A DNA stretch of 64,000 bases from Kribbella solani. GTDB taxonomy: Bacteria > Actinomycetota > Actinomycetes > Propionibacteriales > Kribbellaceae. This document shows positions 42,267 to 50,815 of this stretch, piece after piece. Under the pieces are notes generated by a model that made no database searches, was not told the DNA's origin, and was given only the letters and a program-made list of their open reading frames with translations. The position numbers and the translations under genes were made by a program. The stretch spans positions 5,270,001-5,334,000 of the forward strand of contig NZ_JACHNF010000001.1 of assembly GCF_014205295.1 (NCBI RefSeq), given 5' to 3'. The first letter of the stretch is position 1; every line of letters begins with the position of its first letter.

Positions 42267-43808
42267 TCAAGGGCGGTCGGTCGGGGTGACGCCTGAGGCG
42301 AGGGGGCGGTCCGCGGAATGCGCGGTCGGGGCGGCGATTCCCCGGTCTGCGGAATGCGCGGTGGGAGCGGTGATGCCGCGATCCGCCGGGCGGTTGGGGC
42401 CCTGGGTGGTCGGGTGCTCGGTGGTCGGGTGTGCGGTGGTCGGGTGTGCGGTGGTCGCGCGGTTGGCGTTGGGCCTGACAACCGTCGCCGCGGTGCCATC
42501 GGCTGGGGTCGGGCGATGGATGGGGTGGGATGCCAGCGACGCGATCGGGACCGTGTCGGCGGCCAGGCGGACTCGGTTTCGGCCGGCGGCTTTGGCCGCG
42601 TACATGGCTCGGTCGGCGCGGAGCAGGAGGTCGTCGACGGTGCCGCCGTCACCTGGATACACGGCGACGCCGATGCTGACGGTGAGGTGGAACGTGTCCG
42701 GGTCCAGATCGGGATCATCGAGGACGCCGGCGCACATCGCGGCGAGTGGGCTCGCGGCGACGGCGTTCCGGAGGCGGTCCGCGGTGACGGTCGCCTCGTC
42801 GATCCCGGTGTCCGGGAGCGCGATCACGAACTCCTCGCCGCCGAACCGCCCGATCACGTCCTTGACCCGGATCGCGCTGCGCAGGATCGTCGCGACCGCG
42901 CGCAGTGCCTCGTCGCCGACCAGGTGGCCGTGCCGGTCGTTGACCAGTTTGAAGTGGTCGATGTCGATCAGCAGGACCGCCATCGGTTCGCGCTGGTTCC
43001 GGGACGTACGCAGCATCTGATCGGTGCGCCGGCGCCACCAGTCGACGCGAGTCAGGCTGGTCTTCGGGTCGGTCTGCGCCTCGGTTTCGAGCTGCCCGAG
43101 GAGCAGCGAGCGTTGCGCGGTCAGCGTGATCGGGATCGCCGCGAACGCGAACCACGGGCTGATCAGGCAGGCGCTCCCGAGCAGGACGCCGAAGGTGGCG
43201 GCGGTCGCGTCGATACAGACGTCGTCCCGGCCGCCGACCGTCTCACGCCGGCTGCTGCCCGGGACGATCAGCGAAATCGCCAGCCCGCACAGCAAAGTGT
43301 CAGTCACCACGTAGGCGGCCGCGCCGCCGATCATCGACACGACCAGGCCGAGCCCACTGTCCCCGGTCAGCTGCCGAGCCGAGACGAACACCGCGTGCGC
43401 CGCGCCGACCGCGAGCACGTGGACGGCGGTGGAGAACGCCCAGCGGTACGGAATGCACTTCCCGGCGCGGATCCGCCACCAGATCCGCAGCAGCAGCGCG
43501 ACCAGGATCGCCAGCGCCGGGTGCAGGATCACCGCCGCCGCGATCATCCAGGCGGGCGCCAGGTCCTTGTGCAGCGCGCCGCCGCGGCGCCGCCGGTTCT
43601 CCACCCGGCGGGCGCCCTCGACCGAGATCAGCGCCGCCACGGTCAGCGCGACCACCACATCGAGCCCGCGCCAGTCCGGCCGGCCGGCGAAAGCGTGCGC
43701 GGCGTACCCGATGGCGGCGAGGTCGACGAGCACGACGAGGGCGAACGCCGGAACCGTCAGGGTCCAGAGCGCCCAGGATCGTACCGCTCGCCTACTCTGC
43801 GCAACCAT
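42267..43808 (-). CDS. Membrane diguanylate cyclase (GGDEF)
   Basis: 513 residues. The N-terminal 230 residues contain six or seven hydrophobic segments forming a MASE-like membrane sensor. The catalytic domain has GGEEF at 323-327, DIDHFKLVND for metal binding, and the inhibitory I-site RVKD at 314-317, exactly five residues before the signature. It should make c-di-GMP with product inhibition. The residues before the domain (TDPKTSLTRVDWW) deviate from the usual D-x-L-T-G-L-x-N-R. The last 90 residues are a low-complexity tail with TTAHPTT and DRGI(T/A)APTAHSA repeats. Confidence 0.93.
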   Translation of the reverse strand: MVAQSRRAVRSWALWTLTVPAFALVVLVDLAAIGYAAHAFAGRPDWRGLDVVVALTVAALISVEGARRVENRRRRGGALHKDLAPAWMIAAAVILHPALAILVALLLRIWWRIRAGKCIPYRWAFSTAVHVLAVGAAHAVFVSARQLTGDSGLGLVVSMIGGAAAYVVTDTLLCGLAISLIVPGSSRRETVGGRDDVCIDATAATFGVLLGSACLISPWFAFAAIPITLTAQRSLLLGQLETEAQTDPKTSLTRVDWWRRRTDQMLRTSRNQREPMAVLLIDIDHFKLVNDRHGHLVGDEALRAVATILRSAIRVKDVIGRFGGEEFVIALPDTGIDEATVTADRLRNAVAASPLAAMCAGVLDDPDLDPDTFHLTVSIGVAVYPGDGGTVDDLLLRADRAMYAAKAAGRNRVRLAADTVPIASLASHPIHRPTPADGTAATVVRPNANRATTAHPTTAHPTTEHPTTQGPNRPADRGITAPTAHSADRGIAAPTAHSADRPLASGVTPTDRP

Positions 43809-43927
43809 TACCTCACACGGTACGACGAGAGAGCGTCAGGTCCCAATCCGCGACGGCGCGGCTGTGGATGACGACTTGGAAACGATCGACAATCGTTCCG
43901 TATTCAGTCGTTTGATCAACTATCAGT

Positions 43928-43961
43928 GCGGGTTTTCCCTTGCAGCGCAGGAAAAACCCGC
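43928..43961 (-). terminator. Terminator after the HerA-like gene
   Basis: GCGGGTTTTCC pairs with GGAAAAACCCGC (one bulged A) around an 11-base loop, directly beyond the stop of the leftward ATPase gene. Confidence 0.75.
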
Positions 43962-43969
43962 TTTCGGAC

Positions 43970-45514
43970 CTACTTCCGGCGCGCCGCGCCGAACAGGCCG
44001 CGGACGATCTCCCGGCCGGCCGTCCGGGCGAACTGCTTGAACGCGGTCGACCCGATCACCTGCTCGACCATCGACTTCTCCGGCTTCTGCGCCCGTGGCC
44101 GCGACTCCGGCTCCGGCTTGGCCTGCTCCTTCGCCTGTTCCTCGGCCGCCGCCTGCTCGGCTCCGGCCTGGACCTTCGCCGCCAGGATCTCGTACGCCGA
44201 CTCGCGATCGACCGTCTCCGAGTACTTGGCGTTGTTCGGCGAGGCCTGCACGGTGGCCGTGAGCTGTTCCGCGCTGGCCGGCGCCATCAGCGACTGCGGC
44301 GCCCGCAGCCGGGTCCAGGCGACCGGGGTCGGCGCGCCCGACTCGTTCATCACGGTCACGATCGCCTCGCCGATCCCGAGCTGGGTCAGCACCTCACCGA
44401 GGTCGTACGACGAGCTCGGGAACGTCGACACGGTCGCCTTCAGCGCCTTCGCGTCGTTCGGCGTGTGCGCCCGGAGCTGGTGCTGGACGCGCGAACCGAG
44501 CTGCGCCAGAACCGCGTCCGGTACGTCCTTCGGCGTCTGGGTGACGAAGAAGACGCCGACGCCCTTCGACCGGATCAGGCGGACGGTCTGCGCGATCGAG
44601 TCCAGGAACGCCTTCGACGCGTCGTTGAAGAGCAGGTGCGCCTCGTCGAAGAAGAACACCAGCTTCGGCTTGTCCACGTCGCCGACCTCGGGCAGGTCGT
44701 GGTACAGGTCCGCGAGCAGCCACATCAGGAAGGTGGAGAACAGCGCCGGCCGGTCCTGCAGGTTGGGCAGCTCGAGCAGCGAGATGACGCCCTTGCCGTC
44801 GCGCTGCTGGAGCAGGTCGGCGGTGTCGAACTCGGGCTCGCCGAAGAACGCCTCGGCACCCTGGTCGGCGAACCCGATCAGCGCCCGCAGGATGACGCCC
44901 GCGGTCGCCGCCGACAGTCCGCCGAGATCCTTCAGGTCCGCCTTGCCCTCGTCCGAGGTCAGGTGCTGGATGACGGCCCGCAGGTCCTTCAGGTCCAGCA
45001 GCGTCAGGCCGGCCTTGTCGGCGTAGTGGAAGATCAGCCCGAGCGACGATTCCTGTACGTCGTTCAGCCCGAGCACCTTGGACAGCAGCACCGGCCCGAA
45101 CGAGGTGATGGTGGCTCGGATCGGGATGCCCGTACCCTGCCCGCCGAGCGCGTAGAACTCGGTCGGGAAGCCGGTGGCGGTCCAGTCCTGGCCGATCGCC
45201 TTGGTCCGGGCCAGCAGTTTGTCGCCGCCCGCGCCCGGCTGGGAGATCCCGGACAGGTCGCCCTTCACGTCGGCCGCGAAGACCGCGACGCCGGCCGCGG
45301 AGAGCTGCTCGGCCATCAGCTGCAGCGTCTTCGTCTTACCGGTACCGGTGGCGCCCGCGACCAGGCCGTGCCGGTTCATCATCCCGAGCGGGATCCGGAC
45401 CGCCGCCTCCGGTTCCGGCGTACCGTCGATCAGCAGCGCGCCCAGCTCGAGCGCCGCCCCATCGAACGCGTACCCCTGCTTGACGGTCTCCACCACGTCG
45501 GCTTTCTCGGCCAT
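43970..45514 (-). CDS. HerA-like (DUF853) P-loop ATPase
   Basis: 514 residues. Walker A GATGTGKT is at 54-61, just after the family-typical MMNRHGLVAGATGTGKTKTLQLMAEQLSAAGVAVFAADVKGDLSG. Walker B is KLVFFFDEAHLLF, followed by FFVTQTPKDVPDAVLAQLGSRVQHQLRA. This is the DUF853/HerA-like group widely conserved in actinobacteria; cellular function is not established. The last 90 residues are charged and Glu/Ala-rich. Confidence 0.92.
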   Translation of the reverse strand: MAEKADVVETVKQGYAFDGAALELGALLIDGTPEPEAAVRIPLGMMNRHGLVAGATGTGKTKTLQLMAEQLSAAGVAVFAADVKGDLSGISQPGAGGDKLLARTKAIGQDWTATGFPTEFYALGGQGTGIPIRATITSFGPVLLSKVLGLNDVQESSLGLIFHYADKAGLTLLDLKDLRAVIQHLTSDEGKADLKDLGGLSAATAGVILRALIGFADQGAEAFFGEPEFDTADLLQQRDGKGVISLLELPNLQDRPALFSTFLMWLLADLYHDLPEVGDVDKPKLVFFFDEAHLLFNDASKAFLDSIAQTVRLIRSKGVGVFFVTQTPKDVPDAVLAQLGSRVQHQLRAHTPNDAKALKATVSTFPSSSYDLGEVLTQLGIGEAIVTVMNESGAPTPVAWTRLRAPQSLMAPASAEQLTATVQASPNNAKYSETVDRESAYEILAAKVQAGAEQAAAEEQAKEQAKPEPESRPRAQKPEKSMVEQVIGSTAFKQFARTAGREIVRGLFGAARRK

Positions 45515-45701
45515 CTCAGCGTGCCTTCCCCGGTTGCCTGACGGTTGTCGGACTTGTGCCTGACTTACCCGTCGGAATGTTAGTCCTCCGGCGCCGCTGG
45601 GAGACGCCTGACGGCGCCGAAAGGTTGCTTCGGGTCACCGGACTATTCCGGTGACATTGCCTACCTCTCGTACGACCTGGAACCCCGCTAGACTTCGGGG
45701 G

Positions 45702-45995
45702 GTGATCTTCAAGCGTGTCGGGGACGACAAGCCGTACCCGGACCACGGGCTGCGGCCGAAGGACTGGTCTTCGCTGCCGCCACGGCAGGTGCGGCTGGAC
45801 GAGCTCGTCACGACCAAGGGCACCCTTGACCTGAACGCGCTGCTGGACGAGGACTCGACCTTCTACGGCGACCTGTTCGCGCATGTAGTGGAGTGGAAGG
45901 GCGACATGTACCTCGAGGACGGGCTGCACCGGGCGCTGCGCGCCGCGCTGCAGCAGCGTCAGGTCCTGCACGCCCGGGTCCTGGTAGTGGACTGA
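45702..45995 (+). CDS. Conserved actinobacterial protein (97 aa)
   Basis: 97 residues from GTG at 45702. The sequence VIFKRVGDDKPYPDHGLRPKDWSSLPPRQVRLDELVTTKGTLDLNALLDEDSTFYGDLFAHVVEWKGDMYLEDGLHRALRAALQQRQVLHARVLVVD matches a short family found across actinobacteria next to LytR_C proteins. The C-terminal DGLHRALRA core is reminiscent of ParB-like or phosphoprotein-type small domains, but no function is known to me. It is followed closely by the LytR_C gene. Confidence 0.85.
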   Translation: MIFKRVGDDKPYPDHGLRPKDWSSLPPRQVRLDELVTTKGTLDLNALLDEDSTFYGDLFAHVVEWKGDMYLEDGLHRALRAALQQRQVLHARVLVVD

Positions 45996-46027
45996 CCAAT
46001 GGCTGCCGCTCACGGGGGGTGGAGCAG

Positions 46028-46588
46028 ATGACAGCGATACATCCGCAACCGAGGCCGCACTCGCGGGCCCGGTGGCGTACGCCGATCACGATGGTGATCC
46101 TGCTCGGCATCCTGGCCGGCGGCGGCTGGTGGGGCTGGAAGGCGATCAGCAGCAGCGCCGACCCGACCTGCGTCGCGCAGAAGCTGCCGAACAACCGCCT
46201 GGTGCCCAAACAGGTGGTCCTGAACGTGTACAACGGCGGCGCCCGGGCCGGATCGGCCGGCCGGGTCGCGGAGGTGCTGAAGAAGTACGGGTTCAACATC
46301 AACAAGATCTCGAACGAGCCCAAGGGCGACAAGGTCGACGTGGTGTCGCTGCGCGGCGCGAGCGCGAACGCGCCCGAGATGCTGCTGGTCGCCGGTCAGC
46401 TGAACCAGAAGGCGGTGATGGTCGCCGACGGCCGCACCGACCACACCGTCGACCTGGTGATCGGCGCCGGCTTCGGCTCGGTCAAGCTCAAGGGCATCCC
46501 GTCGGTCTCGGTCCCGGCCGGCACCGAGGTCTGCCTGCCGGTGATCCGTACCCCGCAGCCGATCCCCTCCGGCCAGAACCCGAACTGA
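46028..46588 (+). CDS. LytR C-terminal domain membrane protein
   Basis: 186 residues from the ATG at 46028. A short basic cytoplasmic tail and one membrane helix (PITMVILLGILAGGGWWGWKAI) precede an extracellular LytR_C domain (VVLNVYNGGARAGSAGRVAEVLKKYGFNINKISNEP...VDLVIGAGFGSVKL). Such proteins are paired with the preceding small conserved gene in many actinobacteria and are assumed to act at the cell envelope. Confidence 0.9.
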   Translation: MTAIHPQPRPHSRARWRTPITMVILLGILAGGGWWGWKAISSSADPTCVAQKLPNNRLVPKQVVLNVYNGGARAGSAGRVAEVLKKYGFNINKISNEPKGDKVDVVSLRGASANAPEMLLVAGQLNQKAVMVADGRTDHTVDLVIGAGFGSVKLKGIPSVSVPAGTEVCLPVIRTPQPIPSGQNPN

Positions 46589-46604
46589 CCCTGCCCAGCA
46601 CGCG

Positions 46605-48116
46605 CTAGTGCTGTTCCCGGCCGCGTTCACCGAACCAGCCGGCCAGGCGACCGGCCCGGGAGACGGCACGCAGGCGGCTCACGGTCTGCTCGCGGACCGG
46701 GCTCGGAGCAACCACCAGCAGTGAGTCGGCGGCCCGCAGGACGGTCCGCCGATCGGGTACGAACGTCTGCTTGTTGCGGATCACCAGCGACACCGACACG
46801 CCTGGCGGGAGCCGGAGCTCGCCGATCTCCACCCCGGCCAGTTTGGACTCGCTCGGGACGTGTACCTGGAGCATGTCCGCGCCGAGCGACTCGAGCGGCG
46901 CCACGTCGATGTCCACTTCGTGCGCCGCGTTCTCGTCCAGTACCTTCAGCCGGGCCGCCAACCAGGGCAGGGAGGGGCCTTGGAGTAGCGTGAACACCAG
47001 CACGAGCACGAACACCACGTCGAAGATCCGGTCCGCATGCGGTACGCCCTCGGCCAGCGGGATCGTCGCCAGCACGATCGGTACGGCGCCACGCAGGCCC
47101 GCCCAGGCGATGAATGTCTGTTCGCGCCACGGCAATCGGAACGGCGTGGCCGAGATCGCCACCGACGCGAACCGCCCGACCACCGTCACGGCCACACCGA
47201 TGACCAGCGCGACCACCACATCGTTCAATACGAAGCGCCCTGGCGACGCCAGCAGGCCGAGCATCACGAACAACCCGATCTGAGCCAGCCAGGCGATCCC
47301 GTCGACGAACGACCGGGTCGCCATCCGGTGCGGCAGCTCCGCCCGTCCGAGTACGAGCGAGGTCACGTACACCGCCGCGAACCCGGAGACATGCAGCAGG
47401 ACGGAACCACCCGCGTACGAGATGAAGGCGACCGACAGCACCGTCAGTGGGTAGAGCCCGGCCGAGCCGAGTGCCATCCGGCGGATCAGGCGGACGCTCA
47501 CCCAGCCAACGGCCAGACCGAAAAGCGCGCCGACCACCAGCTCGTACAGGACCAGGCCGCTGAACGCCAGGAGGCCCTTTTCGCCGACCTCGCCCGTGCT
47601 CACGAGTGTGACGAGCAACACGGTCGGGGCGTCGTTCAGCCCGGACTCGGCTTCCAGCGCGCCGCGGAGGCGCGGCCGGATCGGCACTTTTCGGAGTACG
47701 GAGAACACCGCGGCTGCGTCCGTGGGGGAGGTGATCGCGCCGAGCAGCACGGACAGCTGCCAACTGAGCCCGAGGACGAAATGCGCTACACAGGCGACCA
47801 CGCCGACGCTGACGGCGACACCGAGTGTTGCCAGTACGAGCCCAAGTGGCATCACCGGGCGTACTTCGTTCCATCTGGTGGTCAGACCGCCCTCGGTCAG
47901 GATCACCACCAGCGCGGCGAACCCCAGAGCGTGCGCGAGCTGGGCGTTCTCGAAGTCGATGTGGCCCGGGCCGGACTCGCCGAGCAGCAGGCCCATCCCG
48001 AGGTAGATCAGCAGCGACGGAAGCCCGATCCGGCCCGACAGGCGCACGGCCACCACGGCGACCAGCAGGATCGCCGCACCGGCCAGCAGAATCCGGTCGA
48101 GCTCGGCAACGTCCAT
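46605..48116 (-). CDS. Potassium/proton antiporter, CPA1 family with TrkA_C domain
   Basis: 503 residues from the ATG at 48116, with AGAGG upstream. About 13 membrane helices make up residues 1-395 (LGMGLLLGESGPGHIDFENAQLAHALG; GAITSPTDAAAVFSVLRK is the conserved ion-site helix pair). Residues 410-480 contain a TrkA_C-type domain (LESLGADMLQVHVPSESKLAGVEIGELRLPPGVSVSLVIRNKQTFVP). This build matches the K+/H+ antiporters of the NhaP2/CvrA type, regulated by a ligand at the C-terminus. Confidence 0.92.
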   Translation of the reverse strand: MDVAELDRILLAGAAILLVAVVAVRLSGRIGLPSLLIYLGMGLLLGESGPGHIDFENAQLAHALGFAALVVILTEGGLTTRWNEVRPVMPLGLVLATLGVAVSVGVVACVAHFVLGLSWQLSVLLGAITSPTDAAAVFSVLRKVPIRPRLRGALEAESGLNDAPTVLLVTLVSTGEVGEKGLLAFSGLVLYELVVGALFGLAVGWVSVRLIRRMALGSAGLYPLTVLSVAFISYAGGSVLLHVSGFAAVYVTSLVLGRAELPHRMATRSFVDGIAWLAQIGLFVMLGLLASPGRFVLNDVVVALVIGVAVTVVGRFASVAISATPFRLPWREQTFIAWAGLRGAVPIVLATIPLAEGVPHADRIFDVVFVLVLVFTLLQGPSLPWLAARLKVLDENAAHEVDIDVAPLESLGADMLQVHVPSESKLAGVEIGELRLPPGVSVSLVIRNKQTFVPDRRTVLRAADSLLVVAPSPVREQTVSRLRAVSRAGRLAGWFGERGREQH

Positions 48117-48167
48117 GGGGGCCTCTCGTCGAGCGTCAGGTCCCGAGTCAGGTCCAGAGAGACGAAA

Positions 48168-48195
48168 ACCCTGACGCATCACACAGCATCAGGGT
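48168..48195 (-). terminator. Terminator of tRNA-Ser(CGA)
   Basis: Read on the minus strand, ACCCTGATGC pairs with GCGTCAGGGT and is followed by TTTTC, a true T-tract terminator about 30 bases after the tRNA 3' end. Confidence 0.8.
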
Positions 48196-48226
48196 CTTCG
48201 ACTCTCTGCCGCCCCTAAAGGCGGTT

Positions 48227-48317
48227 TGGCGGTGGCGGAGGGATTTGAACCCTCGGACGGGGGTTGCCCGTCACGCGCTTTCGAGGCGCGCTCCTTCGGC
48301 CGCTCGGACACGCCACC
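48227..48317 (-). tRNA. tRNA-Ser (CGA anticodon)
   Basis: On the minus strand the acceptor GGTGGCG pairs with CGCCACC, the 3' G-CCA is encoded, the T-arm contains GGTTCAAATCC, and the anticodon loop is CCTCGAAAG with CGA. The long variable arm confirms a class II tRNA. 91 nucleotides including CCA. Confidence 0.97.
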
Positions 48318-48330
48318 GCCGAGGACACTA

Positions 48331-48798
48331 TCAAGATCTGTGGCCGATGAAGAAATCGCGCAGCCTGGCACCCGCCTCGTCGGCCAGCACCCCGCCCACT
48401 ACCTCGGGCCGATGGTTCAGCCGACGGTCCCGGACCACGTCCCAGAGTGATCCGACCGCGCCCGCCTTCTCGTCGTACGCGGCGAACACCAGCCGGTCCA
48501 GCCGGGACAGCACGATCGCCCCCGCACACATCGTGCACGGCTCCAAGGTGACCACGAGGGTGCAGCCGGTCAGCCGCCACTCACCGACGTGTTCGGCGGC
48601 CGCCCGGATCGCCAGCACCTCGGCGTGCGCGGTCGGGTCGCCGGTCGCCTCGCGCTCATTGTGACCGCGGCCGATGATCTCGCCCTCCTCGGTCACCACC
48701 AGCGCACCGATCGGTACGTCCGGCAGCGCCAGCTCGCCCTCCTCCAGGGCCAGCGCCATCAACCGCGACCACTCCCGCCGCAGCAATGGGCTAGCCAA
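48331..48798 (-). CDS. tadA: tRNA adenosine(34) deaminase TadA
   Basis: 155 residues from TTG at 48798. The zinc site is complete: TAHAEVLAIR (His and catalytic Glu) and TLEPCTMCAGAI (two Cys). The substrate loop GRGHNERE is also conserved. It converts A34 to inosine in tRNA-Arg(ACG). The start overlaps the end of its usual actinobacterial partner by 8 bases. A shorter start at the internal ATG (ALALEEGEL) would lose the first helix. Confidence 0.95.
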   Translation of the reverse strand: MASPLLRREWSRLMALALEEGELALPDVPIGALVVTEEGEIIGRGHNEREATGDPTAHAEVLAIRAAAEHVGEWRLTGCTLVVTLEPCTMCAGAIVLSRLDRLVFAAYDEKAGAVGSLWDVVRDRRLNHRPEVVGGVLADEAGARLRDFFIGHRS

Positions 48799-49282
48799 GG
48801 GCTTCGAGCGCGTCGTGGAACTGGTTGCCGAACCCGAGCTCCTCGGCGATCTCCTCCAGCATCTCCTCCGGGAGCAGGTCGACGTCGTCGCAGAGCGCGC
48901 CGAGGTCCATCGCGTTCATGCCCAGGTCTGCGATGATCGTCAGGTCGCCGGCCGGGACCTGCTCGTCGTCGTCATCGGCCAGCGGGATGTCCAGCTCGTC
49001 CACGATCTGCCGGGCCAGCGGCCATTCGGTCGCCGCGGTGACGTCGGAGATCAGCAGCCGGGCGCGGCCGCCGAGCACCCGGACCAGGACGAAGAAGTCC
49101 TCGTCGACGGACACCATCCCGAGTACGCCACCCTCGCCCGGGTAGCGGCGCAGCGCCGACACCAGCGTGGAGAGGTCCGGCTCGCCGCGGAGCACGAGTG
49201 GAGTCACCGTCCAGTTCCCGTCCTCGGTGTACGCGGCAACCGCGAAGTCGAGGTCAGTGGTCCCAGCCAAGGCATCAGACAC
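48791..49282 (-). CDS. tRNA adenosine deaminase-associated protein
   Basis: 163 residues from GTG at 49282; the open frame extends further but the family begins here. The sequence (LDFAVAAYTEDGNWTVTPLVLRGEPDLSTLVSALRRYPGEGGVLGMVSVDEDFFVLVRVLGGRARLLISDVTAATEWPLA) is typical of the protein found directly upstream of tadA across Actinobacteria. The central acidic loop DDDDEQ is also characteristic. Function is unproven. Confidence 0.9.
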   Translation of the reverse strand: MSDALAGTTDLDFAVAAYTEDGNWTVTPLVLRGEPDLSTLVSALRRYPGEGGVLGMVSVDEDFFVLVRVLGGRARLLISDVTAATEWPLARQIVDELDIPLADDDDEQVPAGDLTIIADLGMNAMDLGALCDDVDLLPEEMLEEIAEELGFGNQFHDALEALG

Positions 49283-49390
49283 GGCCTCATCGTCCCAGAC
49301 TCGGACGATCCAGGGGAGATTCCGGATCGTCAGCCCATCACAATTACATCTCGCCGCCCTGCGGGCGGACCCGCCACGACGGGGTGTCAC

Positions 49391-49414
49391 CCACCCCAAA
49401 CCGGTTTGGGGTGG
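49391..49414. repeat. 24-bp perfect palindrome with CCCCAAACCGGTTTGGGG core
   Basis: A fully symmetrical 24-base site in the non-coding stretch between the tadA-associated gene and the IS110 element. The same 18-base core recurs 75 bases further on at 49469. Confidence 0.8.
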
Positions 49415-49468
49415 GTTCTGTCCGTGGAGCGGGGAAGGTTGTACCCCTGGAATGGACCGCTAGGCGCC

Positions 49469-49486
49469 CCAAACCGGTTTGGGGGC
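49469..49486. repeat. Second copy of the CCCCAAACCGGTTTGGGG palindrome
   Basis: An 18-base perfect palindrome identical to the core of the site at 49391-49414. The pair brackets about 54 bases that contain AGCGG/CCGCT inverted words, giving a REP/BIME-like look. Confidence 0.8.
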
Positions 49487-49519
49487 TGTGGCGGCGGCGG
49501 GGGATGCTCCTATGGATGG

Positions 49520-50587
49520 TCAAGGGGTTTGTGGTTTGGTGAGGACGTAGTAGATCTCGCGTGCGATGAGGCGTTTGAGGCATCGGATGATGTCTTTCTT
49601 GGACAGTCCGTTGGTTGTGCGGCGTTCGAGGTAGGCGCGGGTGCGTGGGTCCCAGCGGAGTCGGCTGATGACGATGGTGTAGAGGGCTGAGTTGGCTTGG
49701 CGATCGCCGCCGCGGTTGAGTCGGTGGCGGTGGGTCTGGCCGGATGATGCGGGGATGGGGGCGACTCCGCAGAGCATCGCGAAGGCGCCTTCGGAGTGGA
49801 TGCGTTCTGGGTTTTGTCCGATGGTGACCAGGAGTTGGCCGGCGACATCGGGGCCGACGCCGTTGAGGGTGAGCAGTTCGGGGTTGATCGTGTTGATGAG
49901 TTCGGTGATGAGTTGATCGAGCTCGGCGATCTCGTGCTGGGCTGCGAGGTGACGGCGGGCCAGGGAGCGTAGCGCGGTTTTGACGGCGTGTTGTGGGATC
50001 GCGATCTGATTAGGGTCGGGTCGCAGGTTGTGGCAGGTGTCGATCAGGCGCGGGTTGGTGAGGCCGCGTAGTTGCTGGCGCAGGTCGTGTGGTGCGGTGA
50101 CGATCAGGGCCTTGATTCTGCGCAGGCAGTCAGCGCGCTGGCTGACGGCGCTGTTGCGGGCGATGCGCAGGTTCCGTAGTGCCTCGACCTGCCCGTCACG
50201 GTTCTTGGGGATGCCGGTGCGTACTTTGCCCAAAGCGGCTCGGGCGGCTGCTTCGGCGTCGATCGGGTCGGACTTGCCTGCTGTCCGGCGGGTTTTACGA
50301 CTGGGCCGGTCGATCTCGACCACGGTCACACCCTGCCCGGTCAGGTAGCCGGTCAGGCCCGACCCGTAAGCGCCGGTGCCCTCGACACCGATCAGAACGA
50401 CCGGCCCGAACGAGCCCAGCCAGGCCAGCAAAGCCGCATAGCCGGCACCAGTGGCGGGAAAGGTCTGGTGACCGAGCATCCGGCCCGTCTGGTCGATCGC
50501 AGCCGCCGTATGGGTATCGCGGTGAGTGTCGACACCACCGGTGATCTCGGCCTGGGACACGGCATCTGGCTGTGCGATGGTAGACAT
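49520..50587 (-). CDS. IS110-family DEDD transposase
   Basis: 355 residues from the ATG at 50587, with GGAAGGA upstream. The N-terminal DEDD RuvC-like domain has GGVDTHRDTHTAAAID, VVLIGVEGTGAYGSGL and KSDPIDAEAAARAAL (the D, E and D/D positions). The C-terminal Transposase_20 domain has LLTLNGVGPDVAGQLLVTIG, GAFAMLCGVAPIPASSGQTHRHRLNRGGDRQANSALY with the conserved catalytic Ser. Both halves are intact, so the enzyme looks active. IS110 recombinases are guided by an RNA from the element's non-coding end. Confidence 0.95.
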   Translation of the reverse strand: MSTIAQPDAVSQAEITGGVDTHRDTHTAAAIDQTGRMLGHQTFPATGAGYAALLAWLGSFGPVVLIGVEGTGAYGSGLTGYLTGQGVTVVEIDRPSRKTRRTAGKSDPIDAEAAARAALGKVRTGIPKNRDGQVEALRNLRIARNSAVSQRADCLRRIKALIVTAPHDLRQQLRGLTNPRLIDTCHNLRPDPNQIAIPQHAVKTALRSLARRHLAAQHEIAELDQLITELINTINPELLTLNGVGPDVAGQLLVTIGQNPERIHSEGAFAMLCGVAPIPASSGQTHRHRLNRGGDRQANSALYTIVISRLRWDPRTRAYLERRTTNGLSKKDIIRCLKRLIAREIYYVLTKPQTP

Positions 50588-50800
50588 CGCCGTCCTTCCA
50601 TTCGACACGGTCAGGGCGGCACGCACCAGCCGAGCGACGGACAAAACAGTGATGGGTGCCTGCTGGCACAGGCTCCTATGAAGTCACGAGTTCTCGCCGA
50701 GTGAGTGCAAGCGAACCCCGCAGCAGGTCGACCGACAGATCCCGTTCAAGACCCGAAGTCAGTTAGGGGCCGAGTCAGGACGACCACTGCGGGGTCCACG
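50588..50800 (-). ncRNA. Candidate IS110 bridge (guide) RNA leader
   Basis: On the minus strand the 213 bases before the transposase start contain no gene but strong structure. CCCCGCAG-T-GGTCG (from 50794) pairs with CGACC-TG-CTGCGGGG (ending 50716) around a loop of about 50 bases with further short stems, and a second hairpin around GTGCC-AGCA-GGCAC lies near 50663. IS110-group elements encode their bridge RNA in this position, with two internal loops for target and donor. The structure is seen; the RNA and its loops are inferred. Confidence 0.45.
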
Positions 50801-50815
50801 CCTACATCCTCACTG

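Larger units (their letters stand above)
49506..50806. mobile_element. IS110-family insertion sequence (ends approximate)
   Basis: The unit comprises an IS110-type transposase gene with a short 3' flank and a long structured 5' leader. Direct copies of GCTCCTATG occur at 49506-49514 and 50673-50681, which may mark core/donor sequences. The leader structure, however, continues to about 50795 and the next gene ends at 50816, so the left end is placed near 50806 only tentatively. IS110 elements have no terminal inverted repeats and usually no target duplication, so the ends cannot be fixed from one copy. Confidence 0.7.

Noticed and set aside
42318-45541. Long plus-strand open frames of more than 500 codons at 42318-43871 and 43940-45541
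   Set aside because: They mirror the GGDEF and HerA-like genes on the other strand, have His/Arg/Asp-rich nonsense composition and no family motifs; they are products of high GC content.
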